Origin: Pectobacterium carotovorum
Lineage (GTDB): Bacteria > Pseudomonadota > Gammaproteobacteria > Enterobacterales > Enterobacteriaceae
Direction of reading: 5' to 3'
Length of the DNA: 64,000 nucleotides
Assembly (NCBI RefSeq): GCF_900129615.1
Contig: NZ_FQWI01000008.1
Span: forward strand, 1 to 64,000
The notes below the pieces were generated by a model that made no database searches, was not told where the DNA came from, and worked only from the letters and a program-made list of their open reading frames with translations. A program made the position numbers and the translations under genes. Shown here one piece after another: positions 61,560 to 64,000 of the stretch; position 1 is the first letter of the stretch, and each line of letters opens with the position of its first letter.

Positions 61560-64000
61560 GTGAAGTTCGTAAAGTATCTATTCATCCTTGCAGTCTCTTG
61601 CATTCTGCTGGGAGCTGCCTCGATATATGGTTTGTACCGTTATATCGAACCCCAACTGCCCGATGTCGCCACGCTGAAAGACGTTCGGCTGCAAACGCCT
61701 ATGCAGGTCTACAGTGCCGATGGCGAACTGATCGCTCAGTTTGGTGAAAAGCGCCGTATCCCGCTCAAGCTGGACCAGATTCCCCCTGAATTGGTACACG
61801 CTTTTATCGCGACCGAAGATAGCCGCTTCTATGATCACCACGGTGTCGATCCCGTCGGGATCATCCGTGCCGCATCCATCGCGCTCACATCAGGTCATGC
61901 CTCTCAAGGGGCGAGTACCATTACGCAACAGCTCGCCAGGAACTTCTTCCTGAGCCCAGAGCGCACCCTGATTCGTAAGATCAAGGAAGTGTTTCTGGCT
62001 ATCCGTATTGAGCAGTTGCTGACCAAGGATGAAATCCTTGAGCTCTATCTGAACAAGATTTACCTCGGCTATCGCGCCTATGGCGTTGGCGCGTCGGCAC
62101 AGGTTTACTTTGGCCGCCCAGTTGACCAGTTGACGCTAAGCGAAATGGCGATGATCGCCGGTCTGCCGAAGGCGCCATCGACGTTCAACCCGCTCTATTC
62201 CTACGACCGTGCCGTTGCCCGTCGCAACGTCGTCCTTGCGCGTATGAAGGATGAAAACTACATCACGCAGTCGCAATACGATGCAGCACGTAACGAAAAA
62301 CTGGTCGCGAATTACCACGCGCCGGATATTTCGTTCTCCGCACCGTATGTCGCAGAAATGGCACGACAGGAGATGGTCAAACGCTACGGCGAAGATGCTT
62401 ATAACGACGGTTATAAGGTCTACACGACGGTCACCAAAAAATTGCAAACCGCCGCACAGGATGCGCTGCGTAATAACATCCTCGCCTATGACATGCGCCA
62501 CGGTTACCGCGGCCCGAGCAAAGTGCTATGGAAAGTAGGCGAAGGCGTCTGGGATCAGGCGAAGATGATTGCCGCCCTGAAAGCGTTGCCGGTCTACGGC
62601 CCGCTATCTCCGGCCATCGTCACCAGCACCACGGCGGACAACGCGATTGCGATCCTGTCTGACGGCAGCAATATTGCCTTGCCGATGGCGGGCATGCGCT
62701 GGGCACGTGCATACCGTTCCGATACGCAGCAAGGGCCAACGCCGAAGCGCGTCACGGACGTAGTACAGGCAGGCCAGCAGGTCTGGGTACGTAAAGTGAA
62801 CGATGATTGGTGGCTGGCACAGGTGCCGGACGTCAACTCTGCGATTGTCTCGCTTAACCCGAAAAACGGTGCGATAGAAGCACTGGTTGGCGGTTTTGAC
62901 TTTAACCAAAGCAAATTCAACCGTGCGACGCAGGCACTTCGCCAGATTGGCTCCAACATCAAACCGTTCCTGTACACCGCGGCGATGGACAAAGGTTTAA
63001 CGCTGGCAACGATTCTGAACGACGTCCCAATCACCCGTTGGGATGCTGGTGCAGGATCTGACTGGCGGCCGAAAAACTCACCGGCAACCTACGATGGTCC
63101 GATCCGTTTGCGTCAGGGACTGGGTCAATCCAAAAACGTAGTGATGGTACGTGCCATGCGTGCGATGGGCGTGGACTATGCGGCGGATTACCTGCAACGC
63201 TTCGGTTTCCCGGCGCAGAATATCGTCCATACCGAATCGCTGGCGCTGGGTGCGGCCTCATTTACGCCGCTACAGGTTGTACGTGGTTATGCCGTCATGG
63301 CAAACGGCGGCTATCTGGTCGACCCTTATCTGATCAGTAAGATAGAGAGCGAGGCAGGCGGCACGGTATTTACCGCGACGCCGAAAGTGGTCTGCGATAC
63401 CTGTAATCTACCGCTGGTCTACGGTGACACGCCACGTTCTCCGGTGTTAGCGACCACTAACGTTGAAGATGTTGCCACGTCAAACGAAGCACCGCCGGTA
63501 GGCTTGCCACAACCCGAGCTGGAGCCTGTCACACCAGAAGCCGCACAGCAAAACGCCGCACAACCTTATGCACCGCACGTGATCAGCACGCCGTTGGCGT
63601 TCCTGATTAAAGACGCGCTGAACAGCAACGTCTTTGGCGAACCGGGCTGGATGGGGACGGGCTGGCGTGCGGGCCGTGAGTTGAAACGTCGTGATATCGG
63701 CGGTAAAACCGGTACAACGAACAGTTCCAAAGACGCCTGGTTCTCCGGCTATGGCCCGAATCTGGTGACGTCGGTCTGGATTGGCTTCGACGATCACCGT
63801 CGCGATCTGGGTGCCAGCAGCGCATCTGGCGTCATCAAAGATCAAATCTCCGGCTATGAAGGCGGTGCGAAATCAGCGCAGCCTGCGTGGGATGATTTCA
63901 TGAAAGCCGCGCTGGATGGCGTACCGGAACAACCGTTGACGCCGCCGCCAGGCATCGTCAGTGTGGTCATTGACCGCAGCAGCGGCAAGCTGTCTAACGG
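61560..64000 (+). CDS. mrcA: Penicillin-binding protein 1A (cut by right edge)
   Basis: This is a bifunctional class A penicillin-binding protein, membrane-anchored glycosyltransferase plus transpeptidase. The GTG at 61560 gives MKFVKYLFILAVSCILLGAA, matching E. coli PBP1a. About 813 codons are present, so roughly the last 35-40 are missing. Seen are the glycosyltransferase motifs ATEDSRFYDHHG and GASTITQQLARN, the transpeptidase SNIK in RQIGSNIKPFLYT, SKN in GLGQSKNVVM, and KTG in GGKTGTTNSSKDAW. It is divergent from hofM. Confidence 0.98.
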   Translation, partial: MKFVKYLFILAVSCILLGAASIYGLYRYIEPQLPDVATLKDVRLQTPMQVYSADGELIAQFGEKRRIPLKLDQIPPELVHAFIATEDSRFYDHHGVDPVGIIRAASIALTSGHASQGASTITQQLARNFFLSPERTLIRKIKEVFLAIRIEQLLTKDEILELYLNKIYLGYRAYGVGASAQVYFGRPVDQLTLSEMAMIAGLPKAPSTFNPLYSYDRAVARRNVVLARMKDENYITQSQYDAARNEKLVANYHAPDISFSAPYVAEMARQEMVKRYGEDAYNDGYKVYTTVTKKLQTAAQDALRNNILAYDMRHGYRGPSKVLWKVGEGVWDQAKMIAALKALPVYGPLSPAIVTSTTADNAIAILSDGSNIALPMAGMRWARAYRSDTQQGPTPKRVTDVVQAGQQVWVRKVNDDWWLAQVPDVNSAIVSLNPKNGAIEALVGGFDFNQSKFNRATQALRQIGSNIKPFLYTAAMDKGLTLATILNDVPITRWDAGAGSDWRPKNSPATYDGPIRLRQGLGQSKNVVMVRAMRAMGVDYAADYLQRFGFPAQNIVHTESLALGAASFTPLQVVRGYAVMANGGYLVDPYLISKIESEAGGTVFTATPKVVCDTCNLPLVYGDTPRSPVLATTNVEDVATSNEAPPVGLPQPELEPVTPEAAQQNAAQPYAPHVISTPLAFLIKDALNSNVFGEPGWMGTGWRAGRELKRRDIGGKTGTTNSSKDAWFSGYGPNLVTSVWIGFDDHRRDLGASSASGVIKDQISGYEGGAKSAQPAWDDFMKAALDGVPEQPLTPPPGIVSVVIDRSSGKLSN

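Overview
The window is a chromosomal segment of a soft-rot enterobacterium, almost certainly Pectobacterium. Three tandem secreted pectate lyases plus a PelZ-type lyase sit inside a gene order otherwise very close to the E. coli str-operon to mrcA region. The second lyase carries the signal peptide known as the pelB leader, first described from Erwinia carotovora. I see no prophage, transposase, integrase, CRISPR array, tRNA or rRNA.

Backbone, left to right: tuf (partial), fusA, rpsG, rpsL, tusBCD and yheO (minus strand); fkpA; slyX; slyD; yheV-kefB-kefG; yheS; yheT-yheU-prkB; yhfA; crp; argD; pabA; ppiA; nirBD-cysG; trpS-gph-rpe-dam-damX-aroB-aroK (minus strand); hofQPONM (minus strand); and mrcA, cut by the right edge.

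Five accessory blocks interrupt this backbone. (1) Between yheO and fkpA lie pmrCAB (lipid A phosphoethanolamine transferase plus two-component system, with a PmrA-box-like site) and a divergent module of three pyridoxal-phosphate proteins: a MocR-type regulator, a YggS-like protein and a second-type serine hydroxymethyltransferase. (2) A LysE/RhtB exporter lies between yheS and yheT. (3) The pelA-pelB-pelC-pelZ cluster lies between pabA and ppiA. (4) A dipeptide-type ABC transporter with an enolase-superfamily enzyme lies between ppiA and nirB. (5) A polar amino-acid/opine-type ABC transporter with an M20D amidohydrolase lies between cysG and trpS and contains an ERIC element.

How the genes work together. 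The str operon and tus genes serve translation and tRNA thiolation. pmrCAB should modify lipid A in response to metal or acid stress. The pel genes each have their own promoter region and terminator; they share a conserved operator-like element, a conserved leader and a related terminator hairpin, so they are probably co-regulated but separately transcribed. crp, a known activator of pectinolysis in soft-rot bacteria, lies about 3 kb from pelA. nirBD-cysG forms an anaerobic nitrite reductase operon with siroheme synthase, under an FNR-type site. hofMNOPQ encode PilMNOPQ-like envelope proteins next to mrcA. No single unknown system dominates; the most interesting candidates are the PLP module and the two transporter-plus-enzyme cassettes.
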